Part shown: piece by piece, positions 1-7,556 of the stretch
How the letters are laid out: every line of letters starts with the position of its first letter
How positions within the stretch are numbered: position 1 is the first letter of the stretch
DNA from: Lachnospiraceae bacterium
GTDB lineage: Bacteria > Bacillota > Clostridia > Lachnospirales > Lachnospiraceae
Assembly (NCBI GenBank): GCA_017472325.1
Contig: JAFUQM010000014.1
Coordinates: 1 to 35,748, forward strand
Direction of reading: 5' to 3'
Length of the DNA stretch: 35,748 bases
The notes under the pieces: model-generated
Told to the model about the DNA's origin: nothing
What the model saw: the letters and a program-made list of their open reading frames with translations, nothing else
The model's database searches: none
Translations under genes and position numbers: made by a program

Positions 1-396
1 TCGAAGTACTGTTTGAGTTTTACAGAAAATCGCAGCATATGTACGGCGCGACGATAACCTGTATTTGGCGTTTTCTAAATGAAGCATTCGACATCTTCGA
101 TTGTTCTGCCCTTCACAAAAGAGGCTTCGCCTCAAGGAGTTTCGGGCAGAACTTGATGTCTCGGTGCTTCATTAAGAAAACGCACAAAACGGTTAAAAGC
201 CGCGCCTGTTACATATGCTGCGATTTTCTGTAAGACGAGTTTTGCGAGACGGTTGCATTAAAAACCATCAAAAGCAGGTGCATAGAAATACTTACGTTTT
301 TCTGACGAGTCCACTTTGAAAAAATAAAAGCAAAGATACATTACAAATATCAAAACTAGTAGATAAGAAAGTATTATCATACACCAAGAAGATGCC
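1..396. repeat. Right-hand two thirds of a large inverted-repeat element (edge copy)
   Basis: The sequence is a near-palindrome centred on a short GAGGC-TTC-GCCTC hairpin near 131-143. Paired arm blocks include cagaaaatcgcagcatatg at 23-41 with its complement at 212-230, gcgttttct with agaaaacgc, aatgaagca with tgcttcatt, and gttctgccc with gggcagaac. The right arm runs out to about 396 (gaagatgc), and its partner, gcatcttc, lies at the far end of the window (35521). A reverse-oriented complete relative is at 32711-33309. A 64-codon reading frame inside is a by-product of the repeat and is not called. From 397 to 474 I see nothing beyond the short leader of the next gene. Confidence 0.85.
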
Positions 397-474
397 TATT
401 ATTTGCAGTGGCCCTGGCCGTAGGGGTGTGGCTGGAAGGCATAAACATTTTCGCACTTGCATATCATATAACGG

Positions 475-1413
475 GTGAAAAATTTGGAACATATCGTACA
501 AGTAAAAAATTTGAAGAAATCCTACCGTGGACAGGAGGCTGTCAGGGGAATTAGCTTTCAAGTTAACAAGGGGCAACTATTTGCCCTATTAGGTCCAAAT
601 GGAGCAGGAAAGACTACAACTATTAATATTTTGTGCAGCTGTGTGAAGGCAGACAGCGGAAGTATTCTCGTGGATGGACTAAAGCTCGGACATCAAAACC
701 AAGAGATATGCAGAAAAATGGGAGTCGTGTTTCAAAATGGCATTTTGGATGATTTGCTGACCATTGAAGAAAACCTTTCTATCCGTGGTAGATTTTACGG
801 ACTTCGAGGAAAGATATTGCAGGATAGAACAAAGGAAATTGCCCGGATGACAGGAATTTATGATTTCTTGGATCGACCCTATGGTAAATTGTCTGGTGGC
901 CAAAGAAGAAGGTGTGACATTGCCAGAGCATTGATACATTTTCCTAAGATATTATTATTGGATGAGCCAACGACAGGTCTTGACCCTAAGATGAGAAGTG
1001 CAATCTGGGGGACGATTGATGCGATAAAAGCAGAGACAGACATGACAATTTTGTTGACAACACATTATATGGAAGAAGCGGCCAAAGCAGACAATATTGT
1101 GATTATGCAGAATGGAGAAATTGCAGTGCAAAGTACTCCAATGCTGTTAAAGGAGCATTTTTCACAGGATAGCCTTGTGATGTTTGCAAAAAGTCTGTGT
1201 CCGCTTAAAAATATTTTGGATACAAAGGGTATACAGTATCGACAAAAGGGCAATGGATTGGAAGTGCCACTGACTAAGACATTGGATGCGTTACCACTAT
1301 TAGAACTTTGCCGCGACAGATACGTAGGATTTGAAGTACTTCGAGGCAATATGGATGATGCGTATCTGTCGGTGATTGAAAGGGGAAGCGGGCATGTTCA
1401 ATTTTGCGTATAG
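475..1413 (+). CDS. ABC-2 type exporter, ATP-binding protein (DrrA/NatA-like)
   Basis: This is the nucleotide-binding subunit of an ABC exporter, 312 residues, the usual size for the daunorubicin-resistance/NatA group. It shows Walker A GPNGAGKTTT from about residue 40, the signature LSGGQRRRCDIARAL, Walker B ILLLDEPTTGLDP and the switch histidine in TTHYMEE. The C-terminal ~90 residues are the variable extension typical of the group. The GTG start is the first codon after an in-frame TAA at 469-471 and has no strong ribosome site; TTG at 484 is a possible alternative. The permease gene overlaps its 3' end by 20 bp, so the two subunits are probably co-translated. The substrate cannot be inferred. 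The inverted-repeat element ends only about 80 bp upstream, so the promoter may lie within or beside it. Confidence 0.93.
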   Translation: MKNLEHIVQVKNLKKSYRGQEAVRGISFQVNKGQLFALLGPNGAGKTTTINILCSCVKADSGSILVDGLKLGHQNQEICRKMGVVFQNGILDDLLTIEENLSIRGRFYGLRGKILQDRTKEIARMTGIYDFLDRPYGKLSGGQRRRCDIARALIHFPKILLLDEPTTGLDPKMRSAIWGTIDAIKAETDMTILLTTHYMEEAAKADNIVIMQNGEIAVQSTPMLLKEHFSQDSLVMFAKSLCPLKNILDTKGIQYRQKGNGLEVPLTKTLDALPLLELCRDRYVGFEVLRGNMDDAYLSVIERGSGHVQFCV

Positions 1414-2257
1414 AAACCTGATTCTTTTTTTGAAAGATAAAACAGCAGTGGTGTTGTCTTTTTTGGCAGAATTTATTATGGTAGGTTTATACATACTATT
1501 TCTTAGGGATAATCTAATTGCTAGTTTTGCCCAGATAAAGAATACCCAATTCCTCATGGATGTATGGATGATTGCAGGGATTCTTGGAGTGACATCTGTG
1601 ACAACTACAATGGGTGCCTATGGTATTATGGTAGATGATAAAGCAAAGAAAATTGACAGAGATTTTTGGACTTCGCCTATTCAGAAACGGTCTGTATTAG
1701 GTGGATATATGTTAGCAGCAGTTGTCATTGGCATCTTTTTGTCAGTTTTTATTTTTTTGATTTCACAGATATATATTCTTCATGAATACAGGGTAAAACT
1801 TGGAGCAGATACAATGGCACTGATTTATGGAATTTTGATTTTAAATACAATTTCAAATTCTTCTATGGTGCTTTTTTTGGTATCATTTTTAAAAAGTAGT
1901 AATGCACTTGCTTCCTGTTGTACCATTCTTGGAGCCTTGATTGGTTTTTTGACAGGAATTTATCTTCCAATAGGCAATTTACCAGAAGAAGTACAATGGG
2001 TAGTGAAATGTTTTCCTGTGTCACATGGAGTAGCGCTGCTAAGACAGGCACTGATGGAGCCATTTATGATAGAAAGTTTTGGTGGAATAAAGACGGAGCG
2101 CGCATTGCAGTTTACAGAGTATATGGGAATCCAATATACGAATGATGGCAGTTTTATGCCAAAGAAAAGCAATGTTGTTATCTTGGTAGTAACAACTATA
2201 ATTTGTTTTATTGCCACAATACTAAAATCTAATAAAGGGATGCACGAGGCAGAATGA
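1394..2257 (+). CDS. ABC-2 type exporter, permease protein
   Basis: This is a 287-residue integral membrane protein with about six hydrophobic segments, including FLAEFIMVGLYILFL near the N-terminus, VVIGIFLSVFIFLISQIYI, and a C-terminal VVILVVTTIICFIATIL. The late motif FPVSHGVALLRQALM is characteristic of the ABC-2 membrane family (DrrB/NatB-like). I chose ATG 1394 because AGGGGAAG lies about 8 nt upstream; an in-frame TTG at 1376 would add six residues without a ribosome site. It should dimerise and pair with the ATPase encoded immediately upstream to export a drug, lipid-linked or peptide substrate. No accessory gene points to the substrate. Confidence 0.9.
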   Translation: MFNFAYRNLILFLKDKTAVVLSFLAEFIMVGLYILFLRDNLIASFAQIKNTQFLMDVWMIAGILGVTSVTTTMGAYGIMVDDKAKKIDRDFWTSPIQKRSVLGGYMLAAVVIGIFLSVFIFLISQIYILHEYRVKLGADTMALIYGILILNTISNSSMVLFLVSFLKSSNALASCCTILGALIGFLTGIYLPIGNLPEEVQWVVKCFPVSHGVALLRQALMEPFMIESFGGIKTERALQFTEYMGIQYTNDGSFMPKKSNVVILVVTTIICFIATILKSNKGMHEAE

Positions 2258-2332
2258 ACTCTAAAAGTGGGAAGATATTGCTAAATCCAGCCTGCGGAAA
2301 TGTTACAAATGTTACAAAAAAGTGAAATAAAG

Positions 2333-2362
2333 TTGTAAAGAAATGGTTATCTATGGTAAAAT
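2333..2362 (+). promoter_or_regulatory. Sigma-A type promoter for the LytM-like membrane protein
   Basis: TTGTAA (2333-2338) and TAAAAT (2357-2362) are separated by 18 bp, about 50 bp upstream of the ATG at 2414. Just upstream are two copies of the short direct repeat atgttacaaa (about 2300-2316), which could be a regulator site; that is speculative. Confidence 0.55.
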
Positions 2363-2413
2363 AAAACGTCATGTAGACAATTTAGCCGCATTTTATCGGA
2401 GGTGACTATTTTT

Positions 2414-3232
2414 ATGGAACAAACGACAGAAACGAAACAGACAGCAGAGGAGCAACCGGTAGTGGAAACACAAGAAGCGAAAAATGAGCAGAAGCCGGTT
2501 GAGAAGAACCAAAAGAAATACACAGCGGTTTTGCGTTCTGATGATGGTAACGGCAATGTCAAAGAACGAAACATTAGCTGGCAGCAGTTAAAGATACTTG
2601 GAGTTACACTTTGTACACTTGTAGTACTTACAATTGGAAGTATTATTTATGCTACTACAGTAACAAAAGCAGTAAAAGACGAAAATGCAGAACTGACATT
2701 ACAGATGGGACAGATGTCAAGACAAAATAGTGAATTGACAGTTGAGAATGAATCCTTACAGGAAAAGGTGCTTCTTCTTAGCGAAACGGTCAATCAGAAG
2801 GTAGAGGCAGAAGCAGAGGCAATAGAAAAAGCAATTCCTTCAGGATTCCCGCTTGCAGGCATTACGACTATTTTGGAAGAGGATAATTCGCAGGGAGCAG
2901 AGGAAGAAACTGCAGAAGCAAAAGAGGTAGGAGCAGCGCCAGAAGTAATATTTGAAGTAGCTGAAGGCAATTCGGTTATTGCTGCGGGCAGTGGTGTTAT
3001 AGTTTCCATTGTAGAAGATGAAACATGGGGAAAAGTATTAAAAATTGACCATGAAAATGGTTACATATCTGTTTACAAAGTAGATGAAGAACCTAAAGTA
3101 AAAGAGGGAGATGAGATTACGAAGGGTACTTTGCTATTTGAAATTACAGATGATAATGAGCAAATAAGATATCAGATTTTGCAGGATGAAGTATATATTG
3201 ATCCACTGGAATTGATGGAGATTTCTGGTTAA
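2414..3232 (+). CDS. Membrane-anchored coiled-coil protein with degenerate M23/LytM domain
   Basis: 272 residues. The order is an acidic Glu/Gln/Thr-rich cytoplasmic N-terminus (1-50), one transmembrane helix (about 58-80, LGVTLCTLVVLTIGSIIYA), a coiled coil (about 85-125, with QNSELTVENESLQEKV), an acidic linker, and a C-terminal beta domain (about 180-272). That domain follows the M23 peptidase pattern (GSGVIVSIV, WGKVLKIDHENGYISVYK, VKEGDEITKGTLLFEI, IDPLELM). The catalytic residues are missing: the usual YxHL histidine position reads VYKV and the final HxE/HxH position reads RYQI. It is therefore probably a binding or scaffold domain, as in SpoIIQ-like proteins. The start is ATG 2414 with GGAGGTGA at 2398-2405; GTG 2402 lies inside that ribosome site. 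A strong terminator follows. A role in sporulation or the cell envelope is inferred. Confidence 0.8.
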   Translation: MEQTTETKQTAEEQPVVETQEAKNEQKPVEKNQKKYTAVLRSDDGNGNVKERNISWQQLKILGVTLCTLVVLTIGSIIYATTVTKAVKDENAELTLQMGQMSRQNSELTVENESLQEKVLLLSETVNQKVEAEAEAIEKAIPSGFPLAGITTILEEDNSQGAEEETAEAKEVGAAPEVIFEVAEGNSVIAAGSGVIVSIVEDETWGKVLKIDHENGYISVYKVDEEPKVKEGDEITKGTLLFEITDDNEQIRYQILQDEVYIDPLELMEISG

Positions 3233-3281
3233 AACATAGGTTGAGTATTTTACTCTAATTTTTATCTTCGTGTAAATAATA

Positions 3282-3325
3282 CAGGGAAGTGAGCATGATA
3301 AGATGCAACACTTCCCTGTTTTTTT
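3282..3325 (+). terminator. Intrinsic terminator after the LytM-like gene
   Basis: Ten-bp stem cagggaagtg (3282-3291) / cacttccctg (3309-3318), then seven Ts. The short repeat family member at 3328 starts 2 nt past the T-run. Confidence 0.92.
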
Positions 3326-3327
3326 CA

Positions 3328-3397
3328 AATAGGACGGCTTGTGGAACCTGCCGGCGTTTGGTCTAATAAGACGGCTTGTGAAACTTGCCGATGTTTA
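3328..3397 (+). repeat. Two tandem units of a ~37-bp post-terminator repeat
   Basis: Unit 1 starts AATAGGACGGCTTGTGGAAC at 3328 and unit 2 starts AATAAGACGGCTTGTGAAAC at 3365, an exact 37-bp period. Each contains a small hairpin of the CGGC...GCCG kind. The second unit runs into the stop codon of the minus-strand yerC-like gene (3395-3397). Related copies lie at 10292, 17449 and 34761. Confidence 0.85.
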
Positions 3398-3679
3398 CTC
3401 CATTCGTTCAAAAATCATTTCATAGCCATCACTTCCATAATTGAGAGAACGGTTCACGCGGCTGATGGTTGCTGTGGAAGCGCCGGTTTTCTCAGCAATT
3501 TCCAGATATGTTTTATGATGGCGGAGCATAGTTGCCACCTCAAAACGTTGGGAAAGAGAGAGTAATTCATTTACAGTACACAAATCTTCAAAAAAACTGT
3601 AGCATTCTTCTTTGTTTTCTAATAGTAAAATTGCGTCAAATAAGCGGTCTACGGCTTCTGTTTTAATTTTCTTATTCAT
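3395..3679 (-). CDS. yerC: YerC/YecD family TrpR-related DNA-binding protein
   Basis: 94 residues, the family's usual length. It is helical, with a TrpR-type helix-turn-helix in the second half: LSLSQRFEVATMLRHHKTYLEIAEKTGASTATISRVNRSL in outline, closely matching the YerC/YecD consensus (E-V-A-x-M-L, Y-x-E-I, G-x-S-x-A-T-I-S-R-V). The start is ATG at 3679-3677 with AAAGG upstream; an in-frame TTG at 3688 is less likely. It is transcribed divergently from the DUF1836 gene. In Bacillus subtilis yerC also lies near pcrA, and pcrA is 4 kb away here, which may be residual synteny. Its regulatory target is not known to me. Despite the TrpR fold, nothing here implies tryptophan control. Confidence 0.9.
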   Translation of the reverse strand: MNKKIKTEAVDRLFDAILLLENKEECYSFFEDLCTVNELLSLSQRFEVATMLRHHKTYLEIAEKTGASTATISRVNRSLNYGSDGYEMIFERME

Positions 3680-3749
3680 TTTTATCAATACCTTTCATAA
3701 ATAATACGCTGCATTACTGCAAGATTCTGTATAAATACCAACTGCATCT

Positions 3750-3778
3750 ATTTTAACATATTAAAGTTGTAAAGTAAA
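3750..3778 (-). promoter_or_regulatory. Probable promoter for the yerC-like gene
   Basis: On the minus strand TTTACT (complement of 3773-3778) and TAAAAT (complement of 3750-3755) are 17 bp apart, about 70 bp upstream of the ATG. The -35 matches only in part. Confidence 0.45.
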
Positions 3779-3791
3779 GCAAAAGATGTAC

Positions 3792-3820
3792 TTGCCATGT
3801 GGTTTTCAATACTATATAAT
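3792..3820 (+). promoter_or_regulatory. Promoter for the DUF1836 gene
   Basis: TTGCCA (3792-3797), a 17-bp spacer and a consensus TATAAT (3815-3820). The ATG is 37 bp downstream. Confidence 0.7.
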
Positions 3821-3856
3821 AAAGTCAATAGTTCGTGATAATGCGAGGGGAATGAT

Positions 3857-4513
3857 ATGACTATTAATACAGAAGATTTGTTAAACAGTATATTACAGAG
3901 TTTGGATAGGATTGGCTACATCAAAGCAGAAGATATTCCTGATATTGATTTGTACATGGATCAGGTGACAACGTTTATGGGTGAACGTTTGAAGAGTACG
4001 CTCAGAAATGAAGAGGAAGATAAGATTCTGACGAAGACAATGATTAATAATTATGCCAAGAATGATTTGCTTCCACCACCAGTGAAGAAGAAGTATACCA
4101 AAAACCATGTACTTTTATTAATCTTCATCTATTATTATAAAGGAGTTCTTTCGATTAGTGATATACAGGCATTGTTAGGTCCTTTGACGGATAAGTATTT
4201 TGATAAGAAGAGCGAACCGAATCTGGAAAGTATTTATGAAACTTTATTTTCTTTGGAGACAGAGCAGGTTGAAGTATTAAAACAGGATGTGGAAGAGAAA
4301 TTTAAAATTGCAGAAGAAACATTTCAGGATACAGGTGATGAGTCCGATGAAATGATGAAGTTGTTTACTTTTATCAGTATGTTAAGTTTCGATGTTTACG
4401 TTAAGAAATTATTGATAGAGAAGCTGATTGACGGCTATACGAAGAAAGCAAAACCAGAAGAGAGTAAACCAGATAAAAAAACAGAAAAAAAATCTGATAA
4501 AAAGCAAGGGTAA
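3857..4513 (+). CDS. DUF1836 domain-containing protein
   Basis: 218 residues, soluble. The N-terminal ~110 residues contain the DUF1836 pattern: IPDIDLYMDQVTTFM, then LTKTMINNYAKNDLLPPP, then KKYTKNHVLLLIFIYYYKGVLS. The TKTMINNYAK...PP...KKYTKNH segment resembles a MerR-like winged helix, so a DNA-binding role is plausible but unproven. The C-terminus is a Lys/Glu/Asp-rich low-complexity tail ending in repeats of KKxDKK. GAGGGG lies just before ATG 3857. It is monocistronic, between its own promoter and a hairpin that overlaps the stop codon. The family is common in Lachnospiraceae and has no settled function. Confidence 0.85.
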   Translation: MTINTEDLLNSILQSLDRIGYIKAEDIPDIDLYMDQVTTFMGERLKSTLRNEEEDKILTKTMINNYAKNDLLPPPVKKKYTKNHVLLLIFIYYYKGVLSISDIQALLGPLTDKYFDKKSEPNLESIYETLFSLETEQVEVLKQDVEEKFKIAEETFQDTGDESDEMMKLFTFISMLSFDVYVKKLLIEKLIDGYTKKAKPEESKPDKKTEKKSDKKQG

Positions 4514-4538
4514 AGAGAACAAATCTTTACCCTTGTGT
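4505..4538 (+). terminator. Hairpin overlapping the DUF1836 stop codon
   Basis: Perfect 11-bp stem caagggtaaag (4505-4515) / ctttacccttg (4525-4535), with the TAA stop inside the left arm. Only a weak T-rich tail follows (tgtta), so termination may be partial. A TATAAT at 4539-4544 directly after it may serve the next gene. Confidence 0.6.
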
Positions 4539-4573
4539 TATAATGATGCTATATATGTAATGGAGGAATTGCT

Positions 4574-6184
4574 ATGTATAAGAAAATTTTTATAAATCAA
4601 TGTGGATATTTGCCAGAAATGGAAAAAAAGGTAACATTTCAAGCAGATGTACCTGTAGAATTTAAGATATTAAAAAGTGACGGAAGTTGTGTATTGGAAG
4701 GCAAGACAGAGCAGAAGATAACGAATGCAACTGCAGGGGAAATCAATTATATTGGAGATTTTTCCAGCGTGACAGAGCCTGGTAGATATTATGTTATCGC
4801 TGATGGTTTGGGTGAGTCTGATATATTTATGATAGATGACGCAGTATATCAGGATGTTTTTGCCAAAGCAATGGATTTCTTTTATTTGCAACGATGTGGT
4901 TGTGATTTGGATGAAAATTTTTCAGGTCTGTTTGCACATAAAGCATGTCATACAAGCGACGCTATTGTTTACGGCAGTGATGAAAGTCGGGAGGTATCAG
5001 GTGGCTGGCATGATGCAGGAGATTATGGCAGATACATAGTACCGGGCGCTATGGCAGTAGCGCAGTTGTTGTTGGCATATGAGGCAAACGAAACGCTGGC
5101 AGCAGCGTATCATGCACCAGTGTATTACCAGACAGAAGGTACTATGCCGGCATATCTTGTAGAATTAAAGTATGAACTTGATTGGATGATGAAAATGCAG
5201 CGGGAGGATGGTGCATTGTACCATAAACTGACCTGTTATCATTTCTGCGGATTTATTATGCCAGAAGAAGAAAAGGATGAACTTATCATTAGTCCTGTGT
5301 CGGTTACTGCAACAGCTAATTTTGCGGCTGTCACAGCAATGGCAGTACGTTTTTATAAAAAATATGATGCTGTCTATGCGGCAACTTTGGAAAATGCATC
5401 AAAAAGGGCTTATGCAGCGTTAAAAAATATAGATCTCCCAGGTGGCTTTAGAAACCCACAGGAGATTACGACAGGCGAATATGAGGATGCCTGTGATAAG
5501 GATGAATGCTATTGGGCAGCAGCAGAACTGTACAAGGCATTTGGTGATGATATATACCGTCAGGATTTTGAGCAGTGGGCAAGTCAGAAAATCTATCACG
5601 GTTATGGCTGGAGAGATATGGGGACTTATGGCAATCTTGCATATTTGTCTACAGAGTACCCAATATCAGAAGAACTTCAGGAAAGAATTAGAAAATCCAT
5701 GATAGAGCTGGCAGAACAGAAATATAAAACAGTATCAGAGGATGGATATGGAACTGCATTGTTAGCCAATGAATATGCATGGGGAAGTAATCTCGATACT
5801 GCGAATCATGGGTTGCATTTGTATGACGCATATGTCTTAACGGGTGATAAAAAATATCTGATGGCTGCGGCAGAGCAGATTCATTATCTGCTCGGAAGAA
5901 ATCCAATGGGACTTTGTTATCTGACTGGTTGTGGAACGGATGCAATCAAACGTCCGCATCATAGACCATCAGGATTTTTAGGAAAAGCAATGCCAGGTAT
6001 GCTATCGGGTGGTCCTTGTGACTGGCTGGCTGATGAAGTGGTAAAGGGGCTTTTTACAAAAGAAACTCCTCCGGCAAAATGTATAGCAGATATGACAGGC
6101 AGCTATTCTACCAATGAGGTAACTATTTATTGGAATTCTGCATTTATCCAGTTGTTATTATCTGTTTGGGGAAAGATGGCATAA
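4574..6184 (+). CDS. Glycoside hydrolase family 9 enzyme, probably intracellular cellodextrinase
   Basis: 536 residues. An N-terminal Ig-like CelD_N domain (about 1-85, opening INQCGYLPEMEKKVTF) precedes an (alpha/alpha)6 GH9 catalytic domain. The catalytic aspartates are in GGWHDAGDYGRY (D147, D150), the active-site histidine motif is HHRPSG, and the general acid is E515 in TNEVTIYWNSAF. There is no signal peptide, dockerin or carbohydrate-binding module, so it should act in the cytoplasm on imported cello-oligosaccharides. This matches what I recall of Butyrivibrio fibrisolvens Ced1, a GH9 cellodextrinase of similar size without a leader. AATGGAGG precedes the ATG. It stands alone, with no sugar importer or phosphorylase adjacent. 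Confidence 0.93.
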   Translation: MYKKIFINQCGYLPEMEKKVTFQADVPVEFKILKSDGSCVLEGKTEQKITNATAGEINYIGDFSSVTEPGRYYVIADGLGESDIFMIDDAVYQDVFAKAMDFFYLQRCGCDLDENFSGLFAHKACHTSDAIVYGSDESREVSGGWHDAGDYGRYIVPGAMAVAQLLLAYEANETLAAAYHAPVYYQTEGTMPAYLVELKYELDWMMKMQREDGALYHKLTCYHFCGFIMPEEEKDELIISPVSVTATANFAAVTAMAVRFYKKYDAVYAATLENASKRAYAALKNIDLPGGFRNPQEITTGEYEDACDKDECYWAAAELYKAFGDDIYRQDFEQWASQKIYHGYGWRDMGTYGNLAYLSTEYPISEELQERIRKSMIELAEQKYKTVSEDGYGTALLANEYAWGSNLDTANHGLHLYDAYVLTGDKKYLMAAAEQIHYLLGRNPMGLCYLTGCGTDAIKRPHHRPSGFLGKAMPGMLSGGPCDWLADEVVKGLFTKETPPAKCIADMTGSYSTNEVTIYWNSAFIQLLLSVWGKMA

Positions 6185-6203
6185 TGAAGTGATTTGAGTG
6201 TTA

Positions 6204-6284
6204 AAAGGTATGCATCAGATTTTAGTTGGTAAAGTGTAAAAATTTTTTGTAAACTTTACCAACAAAAATTTGATGCATACCTTT
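6204..6284. terminator. Long inverted repeat between convergent genes (likely bidirectional terminator)
   Basis: The 32-bp arms at 6204-6235 and 6253-6284 are complementary apart from two or three positions (aaaggtatgcatca at the outside, ttggtaaagt near the loop), around an A/T-rich 17-nt loop. It lies between the stop of the GH9 gene and the stop of the minus-strand lipoprotein. The arms are unusually long for a terminator and the outer T-runs are short. Confidence 0.75.
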
Positions 6285-6347
6285 ATTCTTTCATTGTACT
6301 TATGCAGTTGAATTTGAGGGTACTATGAATATACATCAAGCAAAGAA

Positions 6348-7379
6348 TTATTTTGCTTCCTTGGCAAACTGGGTTGTAACTAGTTTGTCATAGTCTGCCC
6401 GGGTATCTAACTGTCCAGCTTCTTCCAAGATATTCTGTAATAAGTCAAATGCATCTTTTTCAAAAATCAGATTCTCTTTCCAAGTATCCTGTTCATAATA
6501 TCTAGTAATAATAGCAGTCAGAGTTTCCGTGTCTGTTTCTTCAAATTGTGGCTGAATGATGGCTGCGATTTCTGCTGGAGTATGAGTTTGCACATAATCC
6601 ATACCTTTTTGTAATGCATTGGTAAAGGACTGGATAACTTCTGGATTGGCATCGATGAAGCTCTTTTTCGCAGAGAATGCAGTGTATGGGACATAACCGG
6701 AATCCTCGCCAAGAGATGCAACAACGTAGCCGTCACCTTTTGCCTCCAATGCAGTGGCGTGCGGCTCAAACTCAACAGTGAACTCTCCCTGTCCTCCTGA
6801 AAAAGCGGCAGCAGTAGAGCCAAAATCGATACTCTGGTCAATATTCACATCTGCAGAAGGATCGATATTATTTTTCTTTAGGATATATTCAAATACCATC
6901 TGAGGCATACCGCCTGCTCTGCCACCAAGCACATTTTTTCCTTTTAACATATCCCATGAAAAATCTTGGATAGGTTCTCGGGATACAAGGAAATTACCAG
7001 CACGCTGGGTTAGTTGGGCAAAGTTCACAACGTAGTCTTCGGCACCGCCAAGATATGTGTAAATTGTGGATTCGCTTCCCATAAAGCCGATGTCTGCTTC
7101 GCCAGATAATACTGCAGTCATTGTTTTGTCGGCACCAAAGCCAGTTACGAGAGTCAGGTTAATGCCTTCTTCTGCAAAATAACCTTCCTCTATTGCAACG
7201 TACATAGGTGCATAGAAAATAGAATGTGCCACTTCATTTAATGTGATATCAGTAAGTACGGTATTGTTATCGGAAGTACTCTCAACTGTGTTTTTGTCGG
7301 CACTACAGCCTGCTAAGGGAAGTGTCATGCCAAGCAGTAATGTGAGTGTCAGTACAATGCTGAATAACTTTCTTTTCAT
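6348..7379 (-). CDS. NMT1/SsuA-like ABC transporter substrate-binding lipoprotein
   Basis: 343 residues. A lipoprotein signal (MKRKLFSIVLTLTLLLGMTL) ends in the lipobox LAGC, with the lipidated Cys near residue 25. The mature part is a type-II periplasmic-binding fold of the NMT1/SsuA/TauA group: YAPMYVAIEEGYFAEEG, then LSGEADIGFMGSES, then GGMPQMVFEYIL. These bind sulfonates, nitrate, pyrimidine precursors or similar small molecules; the ligand cannot be told from sequence. AGGAGG lies just before the ATG. No matching permease or ATPase is in the window, so it must work with a transporter encoded elsewhere or be a remnant. It diverges from pcrA and converges on the GH9 gene. Confidence 0.88.
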   Translation of the reverse strand: MKRKLFSIVLTLTLLLGMTLPLAGCSADKNTVESTSDNNTVLTDITLNEVAHSIFYAPMYVAIEEGYFAEEGINLTLVTGFGADKTMTAVLSGEADIGFMGSESTIYTYLGGAEDYVVNFAQLTQRAGNFLVSREPIQDFSWDMLKGKNVLGGRAGGMPQMVFEYILKKNNIDPSADVNIDQSIDFGSTAAAFSGGQGEFTVEFEPHATALEAKGDGYVVASLGEDSGYVPYTAFSAKKSFIDANPEVIQSFTNALQKGMDYVQTHTPAEIAAIIQPQFEETDTETLTAIITRYYEQDTWKENLIFEKDAFDLLQNILEEAGQLDTRADYDKLVTTQFAKEAK

Positions 7380-7468
7380 AAAAAACCTCCTGTTTGTTAA
7401 TGGTATATGATATGAAAATGATTAGGAAAGTGTTACGATGAATCGGTGAGGGGAAATAATGCCGTTGC

Positions 7469-7497
7469 TTGACCATTCAGAGGGTTTTTTATATAAT
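7469..7497 (+). promoter_or_regulatory. Strong sigma-A promoter for pcrA
   Basis: TTGACC (7469-7474), 17-bp spacer, TATAAT (7492-7497). Transcription would start near 7504, only 14 nt before ATG 7518, which supports ATG 7557 as the pcrA start. Confidence 0.8.
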
Positions 7498-7556
7498 AAA
7501 AGTCTATGAATTAACGCATGTATTTAGGTGATAGACAAGAAGGGTATAGGTTACAT

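Noticed and set aside
39..233. 64-codon reading frame in the edge repeat and its 72-codon relative at 32876-33094
   Set aside because: They look alike only because the DNA repeat is conserved. Neither has a ribosome site, and substitutions follow stem pairing, not codon positions.
393..478. Short leader peptide ATG...TGA overlapping the ABC ATPase GTG
   Set aside because: No ribosome site, no attenuation-type codon run and no paired terminator, so the overlap may be chance.
3328..3397. Tandem 37-bp units as a mini CRISPR array
   Set aside because: The units abut with no unique spacers, other copies are single, and there are no cas genes.
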